DNA of 64,000 nt from Diphasiastrum complanatum (Eukaryota > Streptophyta > Lycopodiopsida > Lycopodiales > Lycopodiaceae), in NCBI GenBank assembly GCA_029204225.1, contig CM055099.1, forward strand, positions 65,871,852 through 65,935,851. The letters run 5' to 3'. Shown here piece after piece: positions 1 to 9,799 of the stretch. The translations under genes were made by a program, and so were the position numbers. The notes beneath the pieces were generated by a model. The model was given only the letters and a program-made list of their open reading frames with translations. It had not been told where the DNA came from and ran no database searches. How positions within the stretch are numbered: the first letter of the stretch is position 1; each line of letters starts with the position of its first letter.

Positions 1-1266
1 ATTAGCATCAAGCTTAAACAATTTACCTTGCTTAAAGCCTTTGGCTATACATTCATCATTTCTAAGGATGGAACAAACTCCATGCTTAAATTGTACATCT
101 AGGCCATTATCCATTAACTGACCAACACTAAGCAAATTCTTGGTTAACTTAGGAACATAAAGAACATTATCTAGATTCATCCTCTTGGATGATCCCACAT
201 ACAAGGGAATTGTTCCTATTCCACTTATCTTACATTCTTGACTACTTGCAGTATAGATTGATCTATGTAAGTCATTGTAAGAAAGTAAGGTGGAGAATAT
301 GTCCTTTTGATATGTCATGTGAGAACTTGCCCCACTATCAATCCACCAAGAATCATTGGTGTTGCTCTTGGATGATGGTGGTTTGTTGGAAACCATCAAG
401 GATGACTCTTCATCCTCCTCTTCCTCCTGATGTGCAATGTTGCTTTGTTTGCTCTCTTGTGCCTTCTTCTTCTTGAGACATTCTGATGCAAAATGTCCTT
501 TCTTTCCACAGAAAAAACATTTGTACTTGGACTTGTCTTTGATCTTGCCCTTTGAGCTTGAAGCCTCATCCTCCTCCTTGGTCTCCTTGAAGTGCTTCTT
601 CTTGCCATTGGTCTTCTTCTTGCTTTTGAATGAGAAATTAGCTTTCTCATCACCATCCTGCAGAGAAATAGCATTCATTCTTGCATTGGTATGCAACATC
701 CTACACTCTTCAGCTACTAATACACTGTGTAGCTTTTCTATAGTAGGCAAAGTGTCTTGGATTGCAAAGCTTTGGACCAAATTTGTAAAGCCACTCCCTA
801 GACCATTTAGGACAATCTGAACAAGCTCACTATCTTGAATCTTATCTCCAATGGAAGCTAACTCCCTATTAAGAGACTTGATTCTTAGCACATAATCTTG
901 TGCATTCTCATCACTCCTCTTCATGCTTTGTAGAATCTGATTCCTGAGCATGAGAACCCTCGAAGTGTTACTAGACTCATAGATAGATTTTAAAGATTCC
1001 CAAGCCTCTTTAGCACTCTTACATGATGATACTTCCCTTAAAAGATCATTGCTTACATTCATCTTAATACAGTGAAGTGCAAGCCTAGACCTCTTCTTGT
1101 ATCTCACTAATTCCTGTGCACCTAGAGGTTCATCTTCATCATCTATTAGAAACTCATAAAGATCCTGGAGCACCATTAGTGACCCCATCCTCACTTTCCA
1201 AATAGCATAATTGGTAGAATTTAACCTCTCACTAGTTTCTAGAAGGTAGGCTCCCACTGATCCCAT
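1..1266 (-). CDS. Ty1/copia gag-protease, open to left edge
   Basis: Reading the minus strand from ATG at 1264-1266, I find no stop codon down to base 1: 422 uninterrupted codons, running off the window. An in-frame stop lies upstream at 1282-1284. In order: a copia gag N-terminus (starts MGSVGAYLLETSERL, then NYAIWKVRMGSL), a UBN2-type gag body with KEAWESLKSIYES, a Lys/Ser/Glu-rich stretch, a CCHC knuckle CFFCGKKGHFASEC (plus positions 475-516), and the aspartic protease start WWIDSGASSHM (near 318-350). It ends in the GAG-pre-integrase region (VLYVPKLTKNLLSVGQL). The rest of pol should lie left of the window. An open frame of this length beside a recognisable primer site and LTR suggests a young element. 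Whether the rest of pol is intact is unknown. Confidence 0.9.
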   Translation of the reverse strand, partial: MGSVGAYLLETSERLNSTNYAIWKVRMGSLMVLQDLYEFLIDDEDEPLGAQELVRYKKRSRLALHCIKMNVSNDLLREVSSCKSAKEAWESLKSIYESSNTSRVLMLRNQILQSMKRSDENAQDYVLRIKSLNRELASIGDKIQDSELVQIVLNGLGSGFTNLVQSFAIQDTLPTIEKLHSVLVAEECRMLHTNARMNAISLQDGDEKANFSFKSKKKTNGKKKHFKETKEEDEASSSKGKIKDKSKYKCFFCGKKGHFASECLKKKKAQESKQSNIAHQEEEEDEESSLMVSNKPPSSKSNTNDSWWIDSGASSHMTYQKDIFSTLLSYNDLHRSIYTASSQECKISGIGTIPLYVGSSKRMNLDNVLYVPKLTKNLLSVGQLMDNGLDVQFKHGVCSILRNDECIAKGFKQGKLFKLDAN

Positions 1267-1885
1267 CTTACTAGCAAGATTCTACACACAAGATATAGAT
1301 TTGTTTGGACCTGAAACTCACAAAGGTTTCTAACTTGCAGTGTTTCACTCAAATGTTGACTTCTAATCCAACAGAGGGATTTGTAATCACAGTTCTATCA
1401 CTCCCTCACAAGCTGGAATGAAGATAAGATGAGATGAAAACTACACTCAAGCAAATCTTGCCAATCTTGGCTATTCTTGGACAAAAACCGACTCTATCTC
1501 TCTCATTCACTTTGATGTACTTTCAAGACCTGGTTTCCATTTTAAGAAGGTATGAAATCAGCCTAGATTAATTAGTTTTCATGAAACAAATTCAAAACTA
1601 ATCAATGGCAAGTGATCTTGGTAGCTTATCCTAGGATTTGCACCAAAAATTACATCAAACTGACACCATATGAATTTTCTATGATCCAATGAATATGGGT
1701 TATTAAATGCTGGTTCGGAGATGCCCACACGTGTGAACAGTACGGATTTTGATCCTGAAAGAGTTTGGGATCAAATCCCCTCACCAAAACCTGGATACCA
1801 GCTCGCCCTTCCAATACTAGCTTTTTGCACCAAAACCTGCTAAAACTGGATTATATTCAGACACAGGTCAATGGCCTTGTACTTG
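1267..1885 (-). other. Copia untranslated leader
   Basis: About 0.6 kb between the copia gag start and its primer-binding site. It carries no recognisable coding domain and fits the 5' untranslated leader of the element. Confidence 0.6.
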
Positions 1886-1897
1886 GCTCTGATACCA
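1886..1897 (-). promoter_or_regulatory. Copia primer-binding site (tRNA-iMet)
   Basis: The minus strand reads TGGTATCAGAGC directly next to an LTR end. This is the standard plant copia primer site, complementary to the 3' end of initiator tRNA-Met. Confidence 0.85.
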
Positions 1898-2268
1898 TGT
1901 GAAAAGTACAGTACTAAGGACCATAAATGGATCTTTGAATGATCCACAAGGTGATTGTATGCTTGTTAAACAATCTATCAGAAACTAGTCATCAGAAAGC
2001 AAGATCTAGTTTAGCAGCTTGATAGGAAACAAGTAGAGACAATCAAAGCATTGATCAAATAGTCTAATCCAACTCCACACGTGTGGAAATAAGGCTGTAG
2101 TACGACCTATAGACAGTGTTTACAAAGTGCCAAAGCTGGGTTTCATTGGAAAAATAGAGTAATCACCATACAATGAGAGGAAACTCGAGTTTCTCCTTGA
2201 GGCTCCAAAAAGTTTCTATTTTCTCTTCCATATTTTCTTCCTCTCGCAAAAACTCATTTTAAAATTCA
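1898..2268 (-). repeat. Copia 5' LTR (right end tentative)
   Basis: The LTR begins (plus strand) with TGTGAAAAGTACAG directly after the primer site. The other end is uncertain: the first plausible CA terminus is AAAATTCA at about 2268, where the zinc-knuckle frame of the next element begins. The second LTR would lie outside the window, so the boundary cannot be proven here. Confidence 0.5.
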
Positions 2269-3226
2269 TTGTACTGACTTTGTTCCACTTTTGGGTCTGG
2301 ATAATCTTTGGGTAAAGTGGAAGCTGTCAAGGGGCTCCTGATGGTTAGCTGATTTGTCAATGTGTTGCTGTTGTTCTTGGTGTTGGCGTTGTGCTCGGAT
2401 AAGAACTCTAACAGGTTCTAATGATATATGACATGCTGGAAGGATCCTGTTAGGTTGTTTAGGACACTTGAAACTGTGTTTGCGAACACAGTCTGGACAC
2501 TCGACATGGTATTGGTTCTTAATTTTACAATCAACCATGAAGTGGCCAGTTTCGCCACAAATAAAATAGCGGTTGCTCATTGGTCCCGTGGCAATAGCAT
2601 ACCCATCTTAGATGGTTAGCTGTGCTTGTCTTTCCGAGTTCGTGGAATACTCATCTCGTTTGCACGAGCATGAGTTGTCACTTGGATGTGGTTGAGAACT
2701 AGCAGATGGGAGTGTTGTATCGTGATTGTATGTGTAATCATAGGAGTTGTCCACAAGATGTGTTTGTGCAGATTCTTGAGGGTGTCTATGTTTTTGTGCT
2801 CCTGGATCAGGTTGGCCCCTTGGAGGTGGACCTAAGAGTGCCAAGTGTGGTTGAGGTTCATGTCTAGACTGTCTGGGCAACTCTTGTATGTGGATTTGGT
2901 TGTTTCATGGTGGATAGTGCTGATTTTGGTTTTGTGAAACAAACTGTTGTTGAGGAGGTTGATAATGGCCCCCTGGCTAGTTGTGAGGCTGGTTCCTAGG
3001 GTTATAATAGCAATAGAGTGAGGTATGGCCCATAAAGTCACAGATGTCACATTTAATCAAGGAAGCGTCTGGGACTGGTTGGTATGATGGGCACTCATCA
3101 CTAGTGTGTGCACCACGACAGTGAGGGCACCAAGTATTCTCCCATCTATGATGGATTTGGCCCATGGGTAACTGACCCGGCATCGAGCTTTGGATAGATT
3201 TGAGAGTATTTTGAAACTCTTTCGTG
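2266..3226 (-). pseudogene. Zinc-knuckle region fused after copia RNase H
   Basis: The reverse-transcriptase/RNase H frame to the right continues in the same frame through this segment, broken by only three internal stops (2977-2979, 2905-2907, 2608-2610). It changes character after LVLQMDN, near 3227: it no longer follows the copia RNase H end but reads WCPHCRGAHTSDECP, then CDICDFMGHTSLYC, a Gln/Pro/His-rich linker, YFICGETGHFMVDC (first Cys replaced by Tyr) and CPDCVRKHSFKC. These look like nucleic-acid-binding knuckles of a gag or similar protein. The source family is not recognised. It is either a recombinant gag tail or a captured sequence. Confidence 0.6.
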
Positions 3227-4323
3227 TTGTCCATCTGCAAGACCAGAGGCTCGTTCCTTGTTTCACCCAATTCATCTAGGAACTGTCTTAGCCAAATTAT
3301 TTCGTTGGCCATCTTTGCTGCTGCTACGTACTCTGCTTTGTAGGATGACTGGACTACAACAATCTGCTTCTTGCTGACCCAGAGAACTGCTGCTCCTGAT
3401 GCAATGGTGCATCCTCCTGAGACGCTTTTACAGTCATCTTTGAGAGATGCCCAACTAGCATTGCTGTAGGAAAGTATCCTGAAACCTACACCACGACAAT
3501 AACACAAGCCATAATCCCTCGTTAATTGAAGATACTGCAAAATTTGTTTTGCAATCTTCCAATGTGTTGGGCCTGGATTCATGCAGAATTGGCTCATCCT
3601 GAATACTGCATAAGCAATATCAGGACGTGTGTTGTCTGCAAAGTACATCAATGATCCTATCAGCTTCCTATAAGGTGTGAGTTGCATCTGTTCTCTCTCT
3701 TCCTCCGTCTTTGGACAATCATCATTCGTCAGCACCGTCCCTACGAGCATTGGAGTGTTCGCTCCTTTGCAGTTCAACATCCCAAAGTCCTCTAGGATCT
3801 TTTGGGTGTATCTGGACTGGTGAAGGTATAACTTACCTCCCTCGTAGTCTCTTTCAATTTGCAAGCCTAGGTAACACCTGGCTTCTCCCAGATCCACTAT
3901 CTCAAAATGTTTCGAGATGTCTGCCTTTACTTCAACTATTAGCTACTCACTCTTGCAAAATATCAGAGTGTCGTCCACATACACAACCACAATGATGATC
4001 TGCCCATCTGTAACTCTGACATATACATTGGAATAAGCCATTAGAGGCTTGAATCCTAATGATTTCAGAGCTTGATCTTTCTTCTTGTACCATTGTTGGG
4101 CCAATTATTTCAGACCGTAGATGCTTCTATGCATTCTGCATGCATAGTCAGGAAGTGAATTCGAGACATATCCTGGGGGTTGATCCATGTAGACCTCTTC
4201 ATCTAATTCGCCATGCAAGAAGGTTGTCTTCTCGTCTACAATGTGGATCTTGAGGTCATAAGCTGCTGCATATGCAAATAACAGACGTAGTAATGAATGT
4301 TTGGAAGGTTTCAGAGTAATCAA
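3227..4323 (-). pseudogene. Copia reverse transcriptase and RNase H remnant
   Basis: Second copia element. Pieces include the RT start (YDLKIHIVDEKTTFLHGELDEEVYM near 4200-4320), then MDLGEARCYLGLQIERD from 3897, LIGSLMYFADNTRPDIAYAV, and RNase H motifs CKSVSGGC and KAEYVAAA. Frameshifts and stops separate the RT halves, and the YVDD area near 3960 is damaged. The RNase H domain is cut at its last third, where the zinc-knuckle frame takes over. Confidence 0.85.
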
Positions 4324-4547
4324 TACTGTATCTCCGAGAAAAACCCTTCGCTACCAGTCTTGCTTGTCGTGATGTTCCCATCTGGTCCGTATTTGAGTTT
4401 GAAAATCCATTTGCATTTGACAGTCTTGTGCTTATGTGGTAGTGGCTCCAACGTCCATACCTGATTCTTCTTCATGGACTCCATCTCTTCGTTCATGGCT
4501 TGGATCCATCTGTCCTTTTTTGGACCTTCAATCGTCTCCTCGAAAGT

Positions 4548-5746
4548 CTATGGTTCACCACTGAACCCGTAGAACTCTTCTGATGTGGAAGCTGAGCTGC
4601 CTGGCACATATCTTGTTGGCGCTCTTCGTGGTCTTGTCGACCTTCTGGGGAATCCTCTTGAAACAGCTATGCCTTTGCCCTTGTCTGCTCTACTCGGTCC
4701 AGAACCATCTTGGTTTATAGGAACTACGACGGCAGGTTGCCTCTCGAATCTTTCTTCGTCAAATTCATTGCTCAAATGGGAGACGACTCAAAATCTTCAT
4801 TTTCGTATTCGTCTGCTACTCCCTCTATCACTGGCGGTAGGTCATAGTACTGTCTCTCTAGAACTTTGTAGCTGGTAGAATCGTCATTGGCCATTATCCT
4901 ACTCTCATCGAATCTAACATCTCTCACTGTTTTCACAGTGTTCGTGTCTGGCATGTAGATTCTGTAGTATGACGAATCGTTGTCATAACCTACCAGAAAT
5001 CCTTGCTCGGATTTCTCATCAAGCTTCTTACGAAGCTTAACAGGATTATGTGCATAAGCTGCACAGCCAAAGATTCTGATGTGAGACAGGTTGGGCTTTC
5101 TACCCCACCATACCTCATGTGGTGTCGTATGAGGAACACCAGACTTACATGTCCTATTCTGGATGTATGCGGCTATAGCTACTGCTTCAGCCCACAGTGC
5201 CCTTGGAGCCTTCGAGTAGGCCATCATGCATCTGGCTGCTTCCATTAGGGTCCTCTTCTTTCGTTCAGCAACACCATTGTGCTGCGGTGTGTAGGCTGCA
5301 GTTCTTTTGTGAATGATACCATGATCATTGTAGAGCGATTTGAGATATATTCGCCACCTCGATCTGTTCTGATCTGCTCCACCTTGCTGCCTGTACATCT
5401 CTCTATCCAATTCACATATTCTGTGAATTTATCGAGCGCTTCATATTTATTCTGAATAAAATACACTGGCAAATTTGCTATAATCATCAATTAAGGTTAT
5501 ATAATATTTTGAACCTCCTATTGAGATCACGTTGAATGGTCCACAGATGTTATAATGCACTAGCTCCAAAATCTTTGTCGTTCTGTAAGAGTCTTTGACG
5601 AATGGAGTGCACGACATCTTGCCTTTTGAACATGCATCACAAGTGGTCGAACTGGTTGCATTCGAGATGTTGACCCTGTTATCACTCCATGATGACTTGC
5701 TTGGTAAAGTGCCATTGCGTTCATGTGGCAGAGTCTTTTGTGCCAT
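4548..5746 (-). pseudogene. Copia integrase remnant
   Basis: Integrase of the second copia element, in at least three frames. It shows the zinc-binding tail CDACSKGKM, the catalytic core (YYITLIDDYSKF; IRTDRGGEY; TPQHNGVAERKKRTL with the third acidic residue), then FGCAAYAH and FLVGYD. The acidic/basic linker before RT ends in SNEFDEERFERQPAVVVP and RRSTRPRRAPTRYV. Frameshifts near 5410 and 5450-5490 disable it. Confidence 0.85.
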
Positions 5747-6395
5747 AGAGTGTTTGGTGAGTCGCCATGAGTATGATGCACCTGATCTTCAGGTAGGCGT
5801 ACCTTCAGATGATATAGGTTACCTTTCCTTCTGCCTTGAGCGATGAGAGTACTGGTACTGGTGTCAATCACGTTGCATGCTTCGTTAAAAAATGTCACAC
5901 GCATCCCCGCATCTGCTATTCTTGCTACAGAGAGCAAGTCTTGTTGCAGAGTAGGCACAAATAGAACGTCTTCGAGTCGTCTGTCTCTGCCGTTGGTGTT
6001 GAGACATGATGAACCAATGTCGTTCACTTGATCTTTAGATCCATCTCCAAGAACTGTGAATCTTGAAGGATCTGCACTTCTGAAATCAGACATTATCCGT
6101 CTTGATGTCACGAAGTGTGAGGTGGCTCCCGAATCTAGGATCACCTCATGTGTGTCAGACGTTGATGCCGCACACACATCTTCACAGATGTAGGTGGTCG
6201 AACAACTTCTGTTTGTTCGGGCTCCTCGACATAGGATGAACTATTGTTGTTCTCCTGTCTGTTCTGTGCTGATTTGTTCCTTGGGTTCTGGTGGCAATCC
6301 ATGGCTGCGTGACCCTTCTTATGGCAATGGATACACTCAATCTTGGAATTGAGCCAATAGGTATCTACTGTATGCCCGTCTCTTCTACATCTCAC
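5560..6395 (-). pseudogene. Copia zinc knuckle and aspartic protease
   Basis: The knuckle CIHCHKKGHAAMDC (near 6280-6325) is followed by the protease motif VILDSGATSHF (about 6110-6145), the VLFVPTLQQDLLSV block and a GAG-pre-integrase stretch WHKRLCHMN. It belongs to the same minus-strand element as the flanking gag and integrase pieces. A frame change separates knuckle and protease. Confidence 0.85.
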
Positions 6396-6928
6396 TTCAT
6401 GGTGGGATCTTTCGCGAGCAGGGTTCGTGTCATCTGGAAAGATATGGACAAGGCTCTCAACATGTACGTGAGCTGCTTCTCAACTGACACTACATTCTCT
6501 GCTCCAGAGTTATGTAGTGATATAAACAGATCCTTCATCTTTCTTATGAAAGAGATGAGGTCTTTTCCATCCCACTGCAAATTCGTCAGCTGAACTTCCA
6601 GCATCATGATATGACTTCTTGATTTCGTCTGAAATCTGGTGAGTAATGCATCCCACATCTCCTTAGCCTTGGAGAGTGTAGCCAGGTCAACTGTGAGGCT
6701 ATCTTCGATGGAAGATGATAGCAAGGCTACTGCCTTGTCATTTTTCTCCCTCCATTCGCATAGCTCCTTGCATGTTGTTGTAGGCATTTCTTTTGTGCCG
6801 TCCACCCAGGGGAAGAGTCCTTCACCCTTGAGTATCAAAGATGTCTTAACTTTCCAGGCTAGAAAGTTAGATCCTGAATAATCAAGTATCGTGCAGATCT
6901 TGCTCTGCATGCTACTGATTGAAGCCAT
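6392..6928 (-). pseudogene. Copia gag (second element)
   Basis: A 178-codon frame from ATG at 6928: MASISSMQSKICTILDYSGS, then FLAWKVKTSLILKGEGL, the UBN2-type KEMWDALLTRFQTKS and MKDLFISLHN. This is a typical gag N-terminal domain of a Retrofit/Tork-like copia element. It ends in a stop just before the zinc knuckle, which continues in an overlapping frame at 6395. Confidence 0.85.
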
Positions 6929-7299
6929 TGCTTCTTGAAGTCTGTTTCCTTGTTGATGATTGATTGTCTGAATGCTTGGCCTTCTGGATTTGATAGCTTC
7001 TCGGCTATGTCAGAGTATGACAGGGTGCACGATGACCACTGTTGGTTGTGATGACTGATGAATTCGTCGGATTTGCGAAACTTTCACGAAGGGATTAAGC
7101 ACGACTCTCTTCGTCTCAGATGGAGTTCAGATGCGATCATTGGACACTGCCAGCTGAATCACTCCTACAGTCCTCTAGAGTGTAGTCAGTCACTACTAAT
7201 CTACGTTCATAAATTAATACATCATTCAACATGGTTTCAACCAAAGTGCAGAATTCGAAATGAACAAGAAGAAAGTCAGACACGCGATTAACAATAGAA
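6929..7299 (-). other. Copia leader remnant, no LTR visible
   Basis: Noncoding sequence between the gag start of the second copia element and the tail of the third. No primer-binding site or LTR end was found, so the 5' end of the second element appears to be missing. Confidence 0.4.
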
Positions 7300-8043
7300 A
7301 CATTGCATGACACAAGATTCTTGTACAAGCCAACCTTTTCCAATGTTGCCTTCAGGCTTTACCTTTTGTCTCACGAAGCCCTCTTGCCGTTACCTTTGCC
7401 CTTGAACTTGCCTTTGATAAACATTGTCTCCTCTTCATCTTGAGATGTTGTTGTAGATCCACCTCTTGCTTTGAAGCCTATATTCCTCATTGATCAAGAT
7501 CTCTTGAAGATCCACCAAACTTGGCAAAGTTTTTTGAATAGTAAGACTTTGTACAATGTTAGCATGAGCATCCAACAAACCATTACGAATAACTTGAACA
7601 CGCTCTCCTTCCTTAATGCTCTCATCAATGCAAGTTAACTCATCACTTAAAGCCTTCACTCTCAAAACAAAAGTACTAGGACTCTCTTCTTTCTTTTGTA
7701 TGCTTTGAAAGATTTTCCTTCTTAGAGTCAACACTCTAGATGTAGACTTGGATTCATAAAGCTTCTTTAAAGCTTCCCAAGCCTCTCGAGATGAATTGCA
7801 CTTACCAATCTCTTTGAGTAGCTCATTGGTAATATTCATCTTGATCATGTGTCATATCTCACTTGATCTTGTTGAACCAAGGGTCTCTCCTCCTTGAACC
7901 AAGGGTCTCTCCTCCAACCCTACAACAATATCCATCAACTCATGCATTTCAAGAAGTGATTCCATTCTCACCTTCCATGTAGAGTAGTTGGATGAGGTCA
8001 GCCTATCATTGCCTTCCAATATGAATCCACTTGATGTAGCCAT
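7300..8043 (-). pseudogene. Copia gag remnant (third element)
   Basis: The minus strand starts MATSSGFILEGNDRLTSSNY with STWKVRMESLLEMHELMDI. A frameshift near 7850-7890 falls in a short duplicated phrase ('ggtctctcctccttgaaccaa' region). It continues as IKMNITNELLKEIGKC, REAWEALKKLYESKS and RVQVIRNGLLDAH (UBN2 gag domain). Similar in type to the intact gag at the left edge. No protease or later domain follows; the element is truncated against the second copia element near 7300. Confidence 0.8.
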
Positions 8044-8620
8044 GTTGCAATGACCCGATCTTTCTCTTTCAACCCGTTCCAATGCACCAAGCACTCTTTT
8101 GAAAGACAACAAATATCTCCAAAAAGAAATCACAAAGATATGGAACCTCTTAGTTATCTTCTAGCACTTATAACTAGCAAATCAACACATGGAATGAAGA
8201 ATCTTGATCAACCTATGATCTAGCAACAATCTAATGAGTCTTGCCACTTTCTAAAATTAAAACACACTCTATTGAAGTCTAGCAACCTCAAATAATAGAG
8301 ATCCAGTCAAAAATAGGATTTTGACAAAATCACAAAAAATTGAATCTTCAAATTCATACACGCAATTGCAACAAACTTGATATAGAATCTTGTAGCCTCT
8401 AGTGAAGCTTTCCTAATGCATCAAAAATCAGCCAAATCCAGTAAGCCACGTGTGAAATTGGAATTCTTCAAGTTCATAAACCTAAACTGAGCTTTGATCT
8501 ACAAAAGATCAATTCTACATATAAATTTTTTAGTAGAAATCAATCTAGCACACTCTAGAATTGGTAACTCCTCCAAATATTTGATAAATGTGGTTGATCC
8601 TTTCATAATCTGCAACACAA
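8044..8620 (-). other. Leader of third copia element
   Basis: A/T-rich noncoding stretch between the gag start and the primer site. No other feature seen. Confidence 0.5.
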
Positions 8621-8632
8621 GCTCTGATACCA
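8621..8632 (-). promoter_or_regulatory. Copia primer-binding site (tRNA-iMet)
   Basis: The minus strand reads TGGTATCAGAGC, immediately next to an LTR terminus TGTGAAGA on the plus strand. Confidence 0.85.
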
Positions 8633-9168
8633 TGTGAAGATTTTGTGAATCTCTAAGATTCAAAATCACCTTTTAATCTTTGGTATGAAAGACAACACAC
8701 TCTACACCATTTGCAATATAGAAAATCAACATCTACTTAATGAAAGAGATGCAAACCCAATAAGATATTGATCAAACATCAAACTTATGATAAAGTGAAG
8801 TTTTTGTCCGTACACAAATAGTAGGTTACTATATTTCACACATGTGGTAGTTTACAACTTTTTATAACTGGTCCATGCATCATTAATGAGCATGGTTTCC
8901 CTCCATAACAAAAACCCTACTAGTGTGTCCAAACTCGACTTTTTACTTTTCCTCACTTTCTAAAAGTGGTAATTCAAATGCTTTTAGACTAATGTAACTT
9001 TGAAAAGTCAAACTCTAAGTCTAATATGAACATTGGCCTCAATTGCCAAATAAACAAATATGACCAAAATATCAAACTAGTTGACAATTTCTCACAATGA
9101 TTCACTAATTATGCGTCTTACAAGCAATATAACTTAAAACTTTCAGTCTCTGGTGAATCATTTTCACA
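8633..9168 (-). repeat. Copia 5' LTR (third element, end tentative)
   Basis: Begins TGTGAAGATTTTGTG on the plus strand right after the primer site. Two candidate right termini match the inverted end: TTCACA at 8835-8840 (208-bp LTR) and TTTTCACA at 9168 (536 bp). I cannot choose without the partner LTR. Confidence 0.45.
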
Positions 9169-9299
9169 CCGATCATTTCACCAATTAACTTCATCCAGAG
9201 TAACCAACTACTCAAGTTAATTGCCAATGATTCAGAAATCTCAAATGTATAGGTGCATAATTCAATTATACTAGTAACACCACATTTAGATCCTTATCC

Positions 9300-9783
9300 A
9301 AATCATTTATAAGTTAAGCCTTGGGACAAAACGTTGGTATGGAGCTATAGGTAATTTGGGTGCCACATGTCAATGTCCTAGCATGAGGTGACCCTTATGG
9401 ACCGACATCAATGTGCACAACTTATGCGTGTCGTTGGTCAAAACATGACCCCTATGGTCCAAGATGCACCTGGACTATAAATGTAGAGGTGGATCTCCAT
9501 GAGCTTGTCATTCATTCTCTCTTGGAGAATGAAGAGATCTTCCACGGGTGGTTAGGTCGAGACAATAATGTAGGCCTCAAGAAGTAGGTAGGTGAGGGTC
9601 GAGGGTAAGGTATGGTGGTATGAGACACCATGGCTTATCAGAGATCCAAGCTTGCTTGATGGTGGTCTTAGCTCCAGTGCACGAGGGAGAGGTGGAAGTA
9701 CCTTTATAGATGGGAGGTAATGTAACGTCCGTCACCTAATTGTGTCTTAGCAATGAGCAGATTCGACGATGGTGTTTCTAACA
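9300..9783 (+). repeat. Gypsy 5' LTR (5'-truncated copy A)
   Basis: Shares long stretches with the copies at 13777, 24799 and 28122: a block around GAGGTGGATCTCCATGAG, a TATA-like TATAAATG at about 9477, GAGAATGAAGAG, GACACCATGGCTTATC and TTCGACGATGG. It ends in CTAACA at 9783, two bases before a primer site. The first 70-80 bases of the family LTR (the 'cccataagggcac' start) are missing or replaced. Confidence 0.8.
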
Positions 9784-9785
9784 TT

Positions 9786-9797
9786 TGGTATTAGAGT
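9786..9797 (+). promoter_or_regulatory. Gypsy primer-binding site, decayed
   Basis: TGGTATTAGAGT follows the LTR end by two bases. It differs from the initiator tRNA-Met complement TGGTATCAGAGC at two positions. It shows that the LTR to its left was a 5' LTR in plus orientation. Confidence 0.7.
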
Positions 9798-9799
9798 CG

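Noticed and set aside
396-674. Arg-rich 92-codon minus-strand frame
   Set aside because: Off-frame shadow of the intact copia gag frame (1-1266).
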